Below, in pieces: positions 12,422 to 22,919 of a stretch of 64,000 nucleotides of DNA. Position 1 is the first letter of the stretch, and each line of letters opens with the position of its first letter. The notes under the pieces were generated by a model. The model did no database searches. It was not told where the DNA came from and saw nothing but the letters and a program-made list of their open reading frames with translations. The position numbers and the translations under genes were made by a program. Origin of the DNA: Anagrus nilaparvatae (lineage: Eukaryota; Arthropoda; Insecta; Hymenoptera; Mymaridae); the NCBI GenBank assembly GCA_022575985.1, contig JAKSXM010000263.1, positions 7,172,001 to 7,236,000 of the forward strand, given 5' to 3'.

Positions 12422-12979
12422 TGTCATGGCAGATAATTAGCATAATAATTTTTTTCCCACGAAATTATTCTTTACTAATTTAGGTTTAATCTTTATCTAT
12501 GATTAATTATTTGATGTTAAAATTTTATGTCATTTCTTAATTTTAATCTCTATCACGCGTTACTTAAGTGATTAAGTTAAATAAATTAACTTAGTTACAA
12601 TAGAATATTTCGTCAAGTCACAGCCATACCGACCTTAACCGGATTTTTATTACCTTATTTTTATTAGATTATTTATATTAGATTATTTTTATATTTCCAA
12701 AATTTAATAATGTTGTGTAATGTTGCGAAATTTCTACAATTTTTATCTATGTTTTTTTGGAAATTCCCAAAGTCTACGTGACTTTTTCATGTAAAATTTA
12801 GTATATAATCACCCTTGCTGTACTCAAGCAGCAGAGTTCATATTTTTCAATTAAGCGAATAACATCACATACATTTTAATACAGTCCACTTTTTTGTAAT
12901 CCTTAAAATATAATAAACTTAGATTAAATATTCAACTAAATTTTTATTGCAAAATTTCCTACAACCATACGCCATTTCA
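12422..12979 (+). repeat. 3' LTR of the BEL/Pao element
   Basis: Same length (558 bp) as the 5' LTR and almost identical; all six differences I noted are single-base substitutions. It is preceded by a purine-rich tract (about 12,409-12,420) and followed by the CATGT target duplication. Confidence 0.95.
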
Positions 12980-12984
12980 CATGT

Positions 12985-13645
12985 TAGGGCAAAAAAATAA
13001 GAAATTTCATTCATAAAATCGTTTTTCTCAACCTCAAAAACCCCCAGGTAACGTAGAAAGTTGTTTTTTCCCGTTTTTTTTGTCCGCCATCTTGGAAAAT
13101 CAGAAAACATGTTGGGGTGAAAAAATGAAAATTTTCATTCAAAAAATCGTATTTCTCAACCTCAAAAACCCCCAGGTAACGTAGAAAGTTGTTTTTTCCA
13201 GTTTTTTTGGTCCGCCATCTTGGAAAATCGGAAAACATGTTGAAGTGAAAAAATGAAAATTTTCATTCAAAAAATCGTATTTCTCAACCTCAAAAACCCA
13301 CAGGTAATGAAGAAAGTTGTTTTTTCCGGTTTTCGCCATCTTGGAAAATTGGAAAACATGCTGGGGTGAAAAAAATGAAAATTTTCATTCAAAAAATCGT
13401 TTTTCTCAACCTCAAAAACCCCCAGGTAACGTAGAAAGTTGTTTTTTCCCGTTTTTTTTTGGTCCGCCGTCTTGGAAAATTGTAAAACATGTTGGGGTGA
13501 AAAAATGAAAACTTTCATTCAAAAAATCGTATTTCTCAACCTCAAAAACCCCCAGTTAATGTAGAAAGTCGTTTTTTCCTGTTTTTTTGGTCCGCCATCT
13601 TGGAAAATCGGAAAATATGTTGAGGTGAAAAATGAAAATTATACC
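12985..13645 (-). repeat. ~125-bp tandem units of the foldback right arm
   Basis: Five units; the word CCTCAAAAAC starts at about 13,032, 13,160, 13,288, 13,410 and 13,540 (spacing 122-130 bp). Each unit also carries CAGGTAACGTAGAAAGTTG, a T-run, and CCGCCATCTTGG (one unit reads CCGCCGTCTTGG). Overlapping minus-strand open frames of 63-83 codons repeat the same peptide phrases because the units repeat; I do not regard them as genes. Confidence 0.9.
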
Positions 13646-15309
13646 TCCAGGATATTAGCTTTTCCTAGGAGGGTCCATTTTCATCCCGAAGGTCTCTTGG
13701 AGATAAAAGAAATTATTTTCGGTCAATAATATACCTTATGGTAAATCATATGATAAATCATTTGATAAATCAGATGATAAATCATTATGTTTCTTTTTGT
13801 GCGAGATTAAGCGTAGTTTTAAAAGATTTTAGTGTGTCATACAGTTGAGGTTTCGCAATGAGGGTTTTTCAGAAAGTTGAGGGCGCTACTGAGCTAAGGT
13901 AAGTTTTAGTGGGAATTCAAAATTGTAAAAAATGACTTCCTTTATTATTTCAATATTTGATTAAAAAAACGAATTATTTGGAATAAATAATAAATACTTC
14001 TAAAAAAGTATAAAAATAATTATCTAATAAATAAGAAACAAAATTTTTTAAAATACACTTAGACATTGAATATAAATAAGTACATGCATACATAGGACTG
14101 AAAGCGAGCTTTCTATTATAAATTAATTAAGATACCTTATTTTTAATAGATTTTATAATGATTTTTTTAATTATTAACGCAGTTTTTAAGCAATATAGTA
14201 TTTTACGACCCTGGCCGTAAAGTTTAGTATGGCTAAGATCGAAAGTAATTATCATCCAAGTATGCATATGATTTCTGTTTGATAATATATAATATATAAT
14301 AAAGTATAATTGTGATAATTTATTGTTGAATGGGCAATTAATTTTTAAAATGGATTTTATTTGAACTTATTTTTTTCATAATGTAATTCTAATTTTCAGT
14401 TGCCATTACTCGATTTCTCAGATTCAGTTACTCTAAATTTATGAAAACTTTTCATATATAAATTTTCGCCTTCAAAAATAAATAATCCCTCTTATTTTTC
14501 TTTTTGGATGTGAAGCCAAGTTTTCTTTTTGCATTGAAAGACAAATCTTATTTATTTTTTCCTTGTTTAACAAATAGATATCACTTTTGTGATAATGATT
14601 TTTTTAATTTTCAGCCCAAATTAATAGTTTTTAAATATCTCTTTTATTTATTTCTTCCAAATATTTTATATTAAAACAAATTTCGCTTGTGGCAAGCGGA
14701 ATTCTGTTTTTGGCAAGTGGAGTTTTTTTCGTACTTAATCGATAGTAAATAATATGAAGCTAAAGAATTTTGTACAAAAATTTTTTCATTTATTATACCG
14801 TTGCACGAGTACCCCAATGATCAAAAAAGTTTATTTTTTCAAATTTTCTTTCCCTTTAAGGTGGATCGAGCACTTGTAAAATATCCAATAATATCAGTTA
14901 AGATATACCAATATGAAAGAAAATTTAAAAAGAAATCCAACGAGCCCAAAAATTTATAGTTTTCCGATAAAATAAAGGAAAAATATTAAATTGAAAATTT
15001 TTTGATATAACACGCGTTCCTTACGGGATTTGATTTTGTTTTTTTAAGTTCTCTATAAATATCGAAATTTATCCAAAACAAATAGCACTAGCTTATAGCT
15101 GAACTAAATTAAAATATTTTTTAATTAATGAAAAATTTGAGTTTCCGACAAAATAAATAATTAAATAAAAAATAAATAATAAAACGAAGAAAAAACTTAT
15201 GACCGGTTTGTGTAACTACACAACCAACGAGCATGGAACATGTTCACTAATAACTAACACTGATAATAAAGTATCTATTCTGTTCATAATATAAATATTT
15301 ATATCCAAG

Positions 15310-16255
15310 TATTTTTGCACTAAAGTTCTTTAGAGACTTTTGCACCATAGGTCCCTAGGTACTTCTGTACCAAAGGTCTTTAGGGGCTTCTGCACCATAG
15401 GTCCCTAGGTACTTCTGCACCAATGCTCCCTAAGTACTTCTGCACCAAAGATCTTTAGAGACTTCTGCACCATAGGCCCCTAGGTACTTCTGTACCAAAG
15501 GTCTTTAGGGGCTTCTGCACCATAGGTCCCTAGGTACTTCTGCACCAATGCTCCCTAAGTACTTCTGCACCAAAGGTCTTTAGAAACTTCTGCACCAATG
15601 GTCCCTAGGTATTTCTGCACCAAAGGTCTTTAGGGACTTCTGCACCATAGGTCCCTAGGTACTTCTACACCAATGCTTCCTAAGTACTTCTGCACCATAG
15701 GTCCCTAGGTACTTCTGCACCAAAGGTCTTTAGGGACTTCTGCACCAATGCTCCCTAAGTACTTCTGCATCAAAGGTCTTTAGAGACTTCTGCACCATAG
15801 GTCCCTAGGTACTTCTGTACCAAAGGTCTTTAGGGGCTTCTGCACCATAGGTCCCTAGGTACTTCTGTACCAATGCTCCCTAAGTACTTCTGCACCAAAG
15901 GTCTTTAGAGACTTCTGCACCAATGGTCCCTAGGTATTTCTGCACCAAAGGTCTTTAGGGACTTCTGCACCATAGGTCCCTAGGTACTTCTACACCAATG
16001 CTTCCTAAGTACTTCTGCACCATAGGTCCCTAGGTACTTCTGCACCAAAGGTCTTTAGGGACTTCTGCACCAATGCTCCCTAAGTACTTCTGCATCAAAG
16101 GTCTTTAGAGACTTCTGCTCCATAGGTCCCTAGGTACTTCTGTACCAAAGGTCTTTAGGGGCTTCTGCACCATAGGTCCCTAGGTACTTCTGAACCAATG
16201 CTCCCTAAGTACTTCTGCACCAATGCTCCCTAAGTACTTCTGCACCAAAGGTCCC
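15310..16255 (+). repeat. 25-bp satellite with a 325-bp higher-order period
   Basis: About 37 monomers of ACTTCTGCACCNNNGGTCCCTAGGT type. Variants (AATGCTCCCTAAGT, AAAGGTCTTTAGGG, ATAGGTCCCTAGGT) recur in a fixed order: the rare variant CTACACCAATGCTTCC appears near 15,666 and again 325 bp later near 15,991, i.e. 13 monomers, with matching neighbours. That indicates recent amplification of a multi-monomer block. The opposite arm (23,180-23,320) has only a few degenerate TTAGGGACTTAGAATAAT-like units, a plausible ancestral state. Confidence 0.9.
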
Positions 16256-16280
16256 TAAATCGAAAATATTCTAAGTCCCA

Positions 16281-16400
16281 TTTGACCCCCCCCCCCTTAA
16301 AAAGGACAAATTTGACCCCCCCTTAAAAAGGACATATTTGACCCCCCCCCTTAAAAAGGACAAATTTGACCCCCCCCCCCTTAATTTTCCAGTTCTGAAG
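16281..16400 (+). repeat. Short poly-C tandem array
   Basis: Four units of TTTGACCCCCCC...TTAAAAAGGACAAA with variable C-run length. The inverted counterpart on the right arm is at 22,965-23,195. Confidence 0.85.
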
Positions 16401-16430
16401 TACCCCCTCCCTATAAACATGTTCCATGTT

Positions 16431-16648
16431 AATATTTTTCAGCTGTTTTGTATGTATATTCACGCGCATGCGTTTGTTACTAGACAACATCGTTTTACGA
16501 TTTTTAAATTGTGTCGAGAATTGTGTATTTCATATATGAAATCACTACCCACTCCTGTAATTATTTAATTTAATTTTATGTAAATTTTTGTAAATAATAA
16601 ACCATTCCCATTTATGTACCTAGCCCTAGCTAAACTTATTCAAAAAAG
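16431..16648. other. AT-rich spacer
   Basis: Nothing assignable. A weak open frame spanning part of it starts inside the poly-C array and is not credible as a gene. Confidence 0.4.
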
Positions 16649-17442
16649 TGTAACATACTCTTAGGGGCACTTATGTAATAGTTAACTCAATGACATTTTT
16701 TAATTTAATTTAATGATTAATTAATAATAATCAATTGAATTTGTATATAATAATTTAATTTAGAGTTTTTTCATTCATATTTTATAATTTTTAGTTATTA
16801 AAAATATTTTGTTTTGTTAATCACAAGCTCCGCAAACGTTTCGTATAATTTCGTCTTTATACCGACAACTATAATATGTTATCTATCGCGCTCTTTCTAT
16901 CTTATGTAAATCATAGGGCGAAAAGGGTATAAATAGCGTGAACTAAATACATAAAGCAGGCATTCGTGCATTATACACAGTATTGTGTAGAAGGTCCAAA
17001 AGGTCCTGGTGGACATTTCTCGACTCCGTGTAAGTAAGGTATATTTCACATTTCTTTATTTATTATTTTTTATTATTATTATTATTCGTGAAATCCCCCT
17101 ACGTGAAGTTGACATTCCACGTTTAAGGGAGAATTATTTAAACATTTAAGTTCCTTATGTGAGATTCCATACCACATGAGAGTCGGGATGTCCAGGTGAT
17201 GACGAACTACCACCGGACCGCGTATTTAAATTTATTATTGGAAATATTTTTTATAATTATTATTTCTTTAATTAAATATGGCCGCGTATATGTCAATAGT
17301 GAGCTTTGATTAAAACCGCTGAAATATATACGCGATAATTATCGTTATTTTTCATTTTTGTAAAAGCGCGGGTAAACGGCTGATTTCTTCTTAAGAGGCT
17401 GTCGTTGATTTTCATATCAAGCGCGGGTAAACGGATGTTACA
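16649..17442 (+). mobile_element. Possible solo LTR or promoter-bearing element
   Basis: A 794-bp segment begins TGTAACAT and ends ATGTTACA, as LTRs often begin TG and end CA with short inverted ends. Inside lies TATAAATA (16,928-16,935) in a GC-richer context, a plausible core promoter, and a GTAAGT-like splice donor at about 17,030. AAGCGCGGGTAAACGG occurs twice near 17,365 and 17,418. I found no target duplication at its borders, and no internal retroelement accompanies it, so the call is tentative. Confidence 0.4.
16928..16935 (+). promoter_or_regulatory. Candidate TATA box
   Basis: TATAAATA preceded by GGGCGAAAAGGG and followed 25-35 bp later by a possible start region around GCAGGCATTCG. 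This is the best TATA-like motif in context in the window. No open frame follows it. Confidence 0.4.
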
Positions 17443-17767
17443 CCTTTACTCATACATTTACACTCACATTCATTTCTATAGGCATATTATCTTTATATTT
17501 GTATTTAATCCATATTTGTATATAAAATTTCAAGTAAATAATATTTTTTATGTCTACAATGTTATAATTAAAATTTTAAGTAATTATATAACACAACGTA
17601 GTAAACTCATGTAAATATTTTTAAAATTAATAAATTAAAATTGTTTTCTTTATATTTCTTAATATAAATCACTGAGTTGTTATTTTTAAACCTATCCTGG
17701 TATCCTATATTTTTATAATATAAGTAAAAGAACCTGATGTCTACCACCCCCCGGGTGTAGCCATCTC
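17443..17767. other. AT-rich spacer
   Basis: No gene. A CCCCCCGGGTGTAG patch near 17,748 precedes the AT microsatellite that opens the next repeat. Confidence 0.4.
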
Positions 17768-18400
17768 AATATATATATATATATATATACTAGGGGGCTC
17801 CGCCCCCTGCGCGCTCCGCGCGCCAACCCCCGTAGAGCGCGAACAGTTTTTTAAATATATTATCCTTTTGGAATATGTTTTTTACTTAAATACATCATTT
17901 GAACAAAATCATATCACATTGGTTTAAAATTAAATTAGTTTATAGTAGGTTCATATTATCCAATTATTCCAAACATTAATAGGCTCAAAAGGTCCATTTT
18001 GGCACAAAAGGCTCATTTAGGCACAAATGGCTCATTTTGGCACAAAAGGTTCATTTTGGCACAAAAGGTCCAATTTGGCCCAAAAGGTCTATTTTGTCAC
18101 AAAAGGTCCATTTTGGCACAAAAGGCTCATTTTGGCACAAAAGGTCCATTTTGGCGCAATAGGCTCATTTTGGCACAAAAGGTCCATTTTGGCACAAAAG
18201 GCTCATTTGGGCACAAAAGGTCCATTTTGGCACAAAAGGCTCATTTGGGCACAAATGGCTCATTTTGGCACAAAAGGTCCAATTTGGCCCAAAAGGTCCA
18301 TTTTGGCACAAAAGGTCCATTTTGGCACAAAAGGTCCATTGGCACAAAGGGCTCATGCGACAGCGGCGGCGGCGGTTATAACTTTATAATATATAGAGAT
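17768..18400 (+). mobile_element. Hairpin-headed repeat family, copy 1
   Basis: It opens with an (AT)n run, then CTAGGGGGCTCCGCCCCC (a 6-bp-stem hairpin) and GCGCGCTCCGCGCGC (a second hairpin). About 150 bp of AT-rich sequence follows, then the 19-bp array at 17,981-18,352. The tail is GACAGCGGCGGCGGCGG, then GTTATAACTTTATAATATAT. Copies 2 (20,484) and 3 (38,456) share head, array position and tail. No protein is coded, so it must be non-autonomous if mobile. The superfamily is unknown. Elements that carry internal minisatellites and sit in AT microsatellites exist in insects, but I cannot link this one to a named family. Confidence 0.7.
17981..18352 (+). repeat. 19-bp tandem array of copy 1
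   Basis: Units of GGCACAAAAGGTCCATTTT with a GGCTCATTT variant. Because 19 is not a multiple of three, every forward frame cycles through the same 19-residue peptide without stops, so open frames of 120-170 codons arise automatically. Confidence 0.95.
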
Positions 18401-20488
18401 ATGGGCATATCCATTACTTTTCATACAAAAGTGTGCGCACCCATGACTTCGATCGGGCTCAAATTTTCAGGGGTGGTTTGAAGTAATAAAAAACTCAGCC
18501 AGCCAAAATTTCAGCCATTTTGCAGGACGGGTTGCCGAGATACAAGCTCTAAAAGGTCCAAAAATAGCTGTTTTTAGCCAATTTTCAAAAATTTACTGGG
18601 CTTCAAGGATTAGTCCAAAAAACATCCAGCTGGTCTAATTTTTTTCCTTGAACTTTCAACTTTTACCAACAAAATTTTCAAAAAGTTTCATCGAGTTGAT
18701 TTTTACTGGCATTGATTAACGTAAGATTTATTTTATCAAAAAATGCTGGTTTTTGAACTTGAATTGTGACTTAGCATCATTAGTTAAAGATTTCCAATTG
18801 GTCTCATTAAAAGCGTCTAGCAAAGACCTTTCAAATGAGACCTTAAACGTTAAAAAAGCATATCAGGGACCGGAGATATAAGCAATTAAAAGTTTGCTGT
18901 TTCCGAAAATATCGATTTTTTAACAACTTTAAACGTCTGCAAAATTTTTCTCTGAGCACTTTAAGGGCTGAAAATTTCAGGGAAGCTTCTTTTAATATTA
19001 AAAAAAATTCCCTAAAAATTTGGGCGATGGTATTGGCTTCTGTTCGTAGATATAAGACTCTGAAAATGTGTAATAATTGGACCAATATTGGCCAATAAGT
19101 GGTTAAGGGGTCAATCAAAAAATTTTTCTTCTTCAATATTCGAATAGCCAGGGAAAAATGAGCTGATTTAAAAAAAAAAAATTTTATTTTTGACCGAAAA
19201 ATAAGCAAGTTATCATCATTTTAAGATTTTTTAAAAAATTTTCCAAAAATCCCAATTTTAGGGTCATTATACAGTATTCTAACTTGAAATAATGATAACT
19301 CGCTTATTTTTCGGTCTAAAATAAAAATTTTTTTTTTTAAATTGTCGAGTTTTTTCCTGGCTATTCGAATATTTACAAAAAAGAAACTTCTTATATGCAA
19401 AAATTATTTTTTTTTGGCAAATTACTTTAGAACTTACTTTATTTTGTCAATGTATTAGGGTAGTTTTTGGCCCAAAAAAATAATTTTTGAATATAAACAG
19501 TTTCTTTTTGGTAAATATTCGAATAGCCAGGAAAAAATTCAACAATTTAAAAAAAAAAAATTTTATTTTAGATCGAAAAATAAGCGTGTTATCATTATTT
19601 CAAGTTTGAATACTGTATAATGACCCTAAAATTGGGATTTTTGGAAAATTTTTTAAAAAATCTTAAAATGATGATAACTTGCTTATTTTTTGGTCAAAAA
19701 TAAAAATTTTTTTTTTAAAATCAGCTCATTTTTCCCTGGCTATTCGAATATTGAAGAAGAAAAATTTTTTGATTGACCCCTTAACCACTTATTGGCCAAT
19801 ATTGGTCCAATTATTACACATTTTCAGAGTCTTATATCTACGAACAGATGCCAATACCATCGCCCAAATTTTTAGGGAATTTTTTTTAATATTAAAAGAA
19901 GCTTCCCTGAAATTTTCAGCCCTTAAAGTGCTCAGAGAAAAATTTTGCAGACGTTTAAAGTTGTTAAAAAATCGATATTTTCGGAAACAGCAAACTTTTA
20001 ATTGCTTATATCTCCGGTCCCTGATATGCTTTTTTAACGTTTAAGGTCTCATTTGAAAGGTCTTTGCTAGACGCTTTTAATGAGACCAACTGGAAATCTT
20101 TAACTAATGATGCTAAGTCACAATTTAAGTTCAAAAACCAGCATTTTTTGATAAAATAAATCTTACGTTAATCAATGCCAGTAAAAATCAACTCCATGAA
20201 GCTTTTTGAAAATTTTTTTGGTAAAAGTTGAAAGTTCAAGGAAAAAAATTAGACCAGCCGGATGTTTTTTGGACTAATCCTTGAAGCCCAGTAAATTTTT
20301 GAAAATTGGCTAAAAACAGCTATTTTTGGAACTTTTAGAGCTTGTATCTCGGCAACCCATCCTGCGAAATGGCTGAAATTTTGGCTGGCTGAGTTTTTTA
20401 TTACTTCAAACCACCCCTGAAAATTTGAGCCCGATCGGAGTCATGGGTGCGCACACTTTTGTATGAAAAGTAATGGATATGCCCATAT
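18399..20488. mobile_element. 2.1-kb near-perfect palindrome (foldback element)
   Basis: ATATGGGCATATCCATTACT at 18,399 is matched by its reverse complement ending at 20,488, and the two ~1.04-kb arms stay almost identical to the centre near 19,444. The same 121-codon open frame appears on the minus strand at 18,843-19,208 and the plus strand at 19,679-20,044, a simple consequence of the symmetry. No transposase is present. The very high arm identity implies a recent origin or ongoing arm-to-arm conversion. Confidence 0.9.
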
Positions 20489-20837
20489 ATATATATATAT
20501 ATATATACTAGGGGGCTCCGCCCCCTGCGCGCTACGTGCGCCAACCCCCGCAGAGCGATTGAAGTATTGCGATAGGATATTTTTAATCACTTGCAAGGCG
20601 TACCACAGTGTAGTAAAAAAAAAAAGTGGCCAAAAATCAGCTTCAACGCGATTTCTTATGAAATAAAATTCTGCTGGATGGAAAATAACCGTTTTTGTGT
20701 ATACTAAATAATAGGCTACCGAGATCCAAAAAAAAATTTTTTTTTTTAATTTTTTTAGCTGCTGAATGAAAAAAAAAATCTGTTTTTTACCATAAAAAGG
20801 TAAAATATTTATAGTTTCAAAATAAAAAAAAAAAATT

Positions 20838-21860
20838 CACTGGTGAAAATATAAAAAATGCAAAAATATTCATAAGTGTAGAAAAAAGTAAACATTGTAG
20901 TCCAAATTTACGCTAAAGTGTATGAAAGTAGATAAAAAGAGTTCAAAAATGTTGCAAAAGAATTCTCTAAAAAAATACATTTCGATCACAATTCGCCGGT
21001 TCCCAAAAATTCTTTTGCAAACTTTCGGGACACTTTTACATTCTTCTACTATATTTTTATGCGATTTTTTCGCTCACCAATAAATTGAAATTAAATGTAT
21101 CCTATTGACAATGTCCTAATGAAACGCGTTTTTTTAATTTTACATTATATTATGTATGTATTTCATTACTTGATTTTCTAAAACAAAAAATTTTTCAGGT
21201 TCAAAAAATTTGAATGTTGAAAATATATTTTCATATAAAAATATAATTATTATATGATTTCACTTACTTATATTCCCTGAAGAACACATTTTACTTTCAA
21301 CTTTGAAAAAATGCCATAGCCATCTACTGGAAAAAAGTGAACTTGCTTTAATTTCTTTTTTCATGCAATTCAATTTTTTTCAATAGATGGCTACGGCTTT
21401 TTTTTAAAGTTGAAAGTAAAATGTGTTCTTCAGGGAATATAAGTACGTGAAATCATATAATAATTATATTTTTATATGAAAATATATTTTCAACATTCAA
21501 ATTTTTTGAACCTGAAAAATTTTTTGTTTTAGAAAATCAAGTAATGAAATACATAAATAATATAATATAAAATTAAAAAAACGCGTTTCGTTACTCAATA
21601 GGATACATTTAATTTCTATTTGTTGGTCAAAAAATCGCATCAAAATATAGTAGAAGAGTGTAAAAGTGTCCCGGAAGTATGCAAAAGAATTTTGGGAACC
21701 GGCGAATTGTGATCGATATGTATTTTTTTATAGAATTCTTTTGCAACATTTTTGAACTCTTTTTATCTACTTTCATACACTTTAGCGTAAATTTGGACTA
21801 CAATGTTTACTTTTTTCTACACTTATGAATATTTTTGCAATTTTTATATTTTCACCAGTG
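20838..21860. mobile_element. 1.0-kb palindrome nested in copy 2
   Basis: The ends CACTGGTGAAAAT and ATTTTCACCAGTG frame arms of about 490 bp. Paired landmarks are AACATTGTAGTCCAAATTTA, AATTCGCCGGTTCCC, CCTGAAGAACACATTTTACT and the ATAGATGGCTA region; the centre is near 21,350. The arms carry scattered mismatches. No coding sequence. Confidence 0.85.
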
Positions 21861-22130
21861 TTTTAAGTACAACTCTGTATTAAAATATGCACATAAATGA
21901 TAAATAAACCTAAAAAAAGTGTATTAGTGTAATTTTAGATGGTTGTATGTAGTATAAAGATGTGTTAGTCAACATTTGCAATTTAGTCAAAATATTTTTA
22001 AAAAAATGAAAAATTTGATTTTTCTATTTTTACTTATATTTTAAACTTAAAAAAAGTATAAAAAATATAGATTATATAAAAACATAAAAAAAACAACTTT
22101 ATAATAATTGGTTAAATATAGAAAAAACCG

Positions 22131-22505
22131 CATTGGCCCAAAAGGACCACATTGGCCCAAAAGGACCACTTTGGCCCAATAGGTTCACTTTGGCCCAGAA
22201 GGACCATTTTGGCCCAAAAGGACCACTGTGGCCCAAAAGGACCACTGTGGCCCAAAAGGTCCATTTTGGCACAAAAGGCTTATTTTGGCACAAAAGGTCC
22301 ATTTTGGCACAAAAGGCTCATTTGGGCACAAAAGGTCCATTTTGGCACAAAAGGCTCATTTGGGCACAAATGGTTCATTTTGGCACAAAAGGTTCATTTT
22401 GGCACAAAAGGTCCAATTTGGCCCAAAAGGTCCAATTTGGCCCAAAAGGTCCATTTTGTCACAAAGGTCCATTTTGGCACAAAAGGTCCATTGGCACAAA
22501 GGGCT
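22131..22505 (+). repeat. 19-bp tandem array of copy 2
   Basis: The first six units are GGCCCAAAAGGACCACTTT-type and the remainder GGCACAAAAGGTCCATTTT-type, so it is a two-phase array. As in copy 1, all forward frames are open and meaningless. Confidence 0.95.
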
Positions 22506-22556
22506 CATGCGACAGCGGCGGCGGCGGTTATAACTTTATAATATATAGAGATATAC

Positions 22557-22919
22557 ATTATACAGTATTTCTAATAAAATTTAAAGTTATAATTATATTA
22601 ATTAATAAATTGTTTATTTATGTGTTAAAAAATTTTCTTAAAAATGGGTAGGTTAAAGAAACTGTTGTTTTATTTAATATTAATTGTAATTTATAATTTT
22701 TTAATGAATATATATTTTTACTTTCATATCGTATAAGTATACAAAGAACGTGGTGCTTTAGTTGTTTATCAAGCACACGTGTTGACTCATTCTAAATATC
22801 TAAAATAATGTTGTCAAGTTTCTTACGCATACTCGTATATATAAGAGGTGATATTAAAAATGGGTAATAAAAATTTTTTTAAATTTAATTAAATTATTTT
22901 TTATTTAATAACCATGCAT
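22557..22919. other. AT-rich spacer
   Basis: No gene or clear repeat recognised between the end of copy 2 and the right arm of the large inverted segment. Confidence 0.4.

Larger units (their letters stand above)
6205..12979 (+). mobile_element. BEL/Pao-type LTR retrotransposon, nearly complete, defective
   Basis: Structure: 5' LTR 6,205-6,762, a TGG-starting primer-binding site directly after it at 6,763, gag-pro-pol 7,071-12,275, a purine-rich tract GAGGTGGGCGG just before the 3' LTR, and 3' LTR 12,422-12,979. Five-base target duplications (CATGT) flank it at 6,200-6,204 and 12,980-12,984. By eye I count six differences between the two 558-bp LTRs (about 1%), so the insertion is fairly recent. 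BEL/Pao is assigned from the gag/protease/RT/integrase order, the zinc knuckles and the BEL-type RT with YVDD. Three coding breaks make it non-autonomous as it stands. Confidence 0.95.
5526..13805. mobile_element. Foldback-type element split by a BEL retrotransposon
   Basis: The ends are long inverted repeats. CTCGCACAAAAAGAAACATA at 5,526 is matched by its reverse complement ending at 13,805, and the match continues inward through TCCTAGGAGGGTCC- and GATATCCTGGAGG-type blocks for over 200 bp. The right arm contains about five ~125-bp tandem units; the left arm has only about one and a half. The right end also carries two extra ~12-15-bp copies of a TGATTTATCA motif. Without the BEL insertion (6,775 bp plus 5 bp of target duplication) the element would be about 1.5 kb. 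No transposase is visible. The arrangement resembles Drosophila FB elements in form; the relationship is not shown. Confidence 0.75.
13861..16430 (+). repeat. Left inverted arm of a ~10.3-kb segment
   Basis: AGGGTTTTTCAGA at 13,861 begins a region matched in reverse complement by 22,920-24,196. Strong landmarks are GAGGGCGCTACTGAGCTAAG, the TACATGCATACATAGGACTG region, GTATTTTACGACC, and a segment with ACATGTTCC near the inner end. The arms differ mainly because this one contains a large 25-bp satellite. No target duplication is evident and no transposase is visible. Apart from the satellite arrays it is AT-rich and non-coding. Confidence 0.8.
20484..22556 (+). mobile_element. Hairpin-headed repeat family, copy 2, with a nested palindrome
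   Basis: It has the same head as copy 1 ((AT)n, CTAGGGGGCTCCGCCCCC, GCGCGCTACG), the same tail (GACAGCGGCGGCGG, GTTATAACTTTATAATATAT) and a 19-bp array at 22,131-22,505. It is longer because a 1.0-kb palindrome (20,838-21,860) sits inside it. At its start it abuts the end of the 2.1-kb palindrome within the AT run. Confidence 0.7.

Noticed and set aside
12919..13518. Series of overlapping minus-strand open frames with a shared FLRYLGVFEVEK phrase
   Set aside because: Products of the ~125-bp tandem units; they lack gene-like structure and continue across unit borders.
15310..16255. CRISPR-like regular repeats
   Set aside because: No unique spacers: whole 25-bp monomers repeat, so this is a satellite in a eukaryotic genome.
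16649..17442. Confident solo LTR
   Set aside because: Flanking bases (AAAG and CCTT) do not form a direct duplication, so it is kept only as a tentative call.
17999..18481. Open frame of 160 codons with repeated WHKRSILAQK-like peptide (and similar ones at 22,133-22,651)
   Set aside because: It is created by a 19-bp tandem repeat that has no stop in any forward frame; all frames give the same cyclic peptide.
18843..20044. Identical 121-codon open frames on opposite strands
   Set aside because: Mirror images produced by the palindrome; no protein features.
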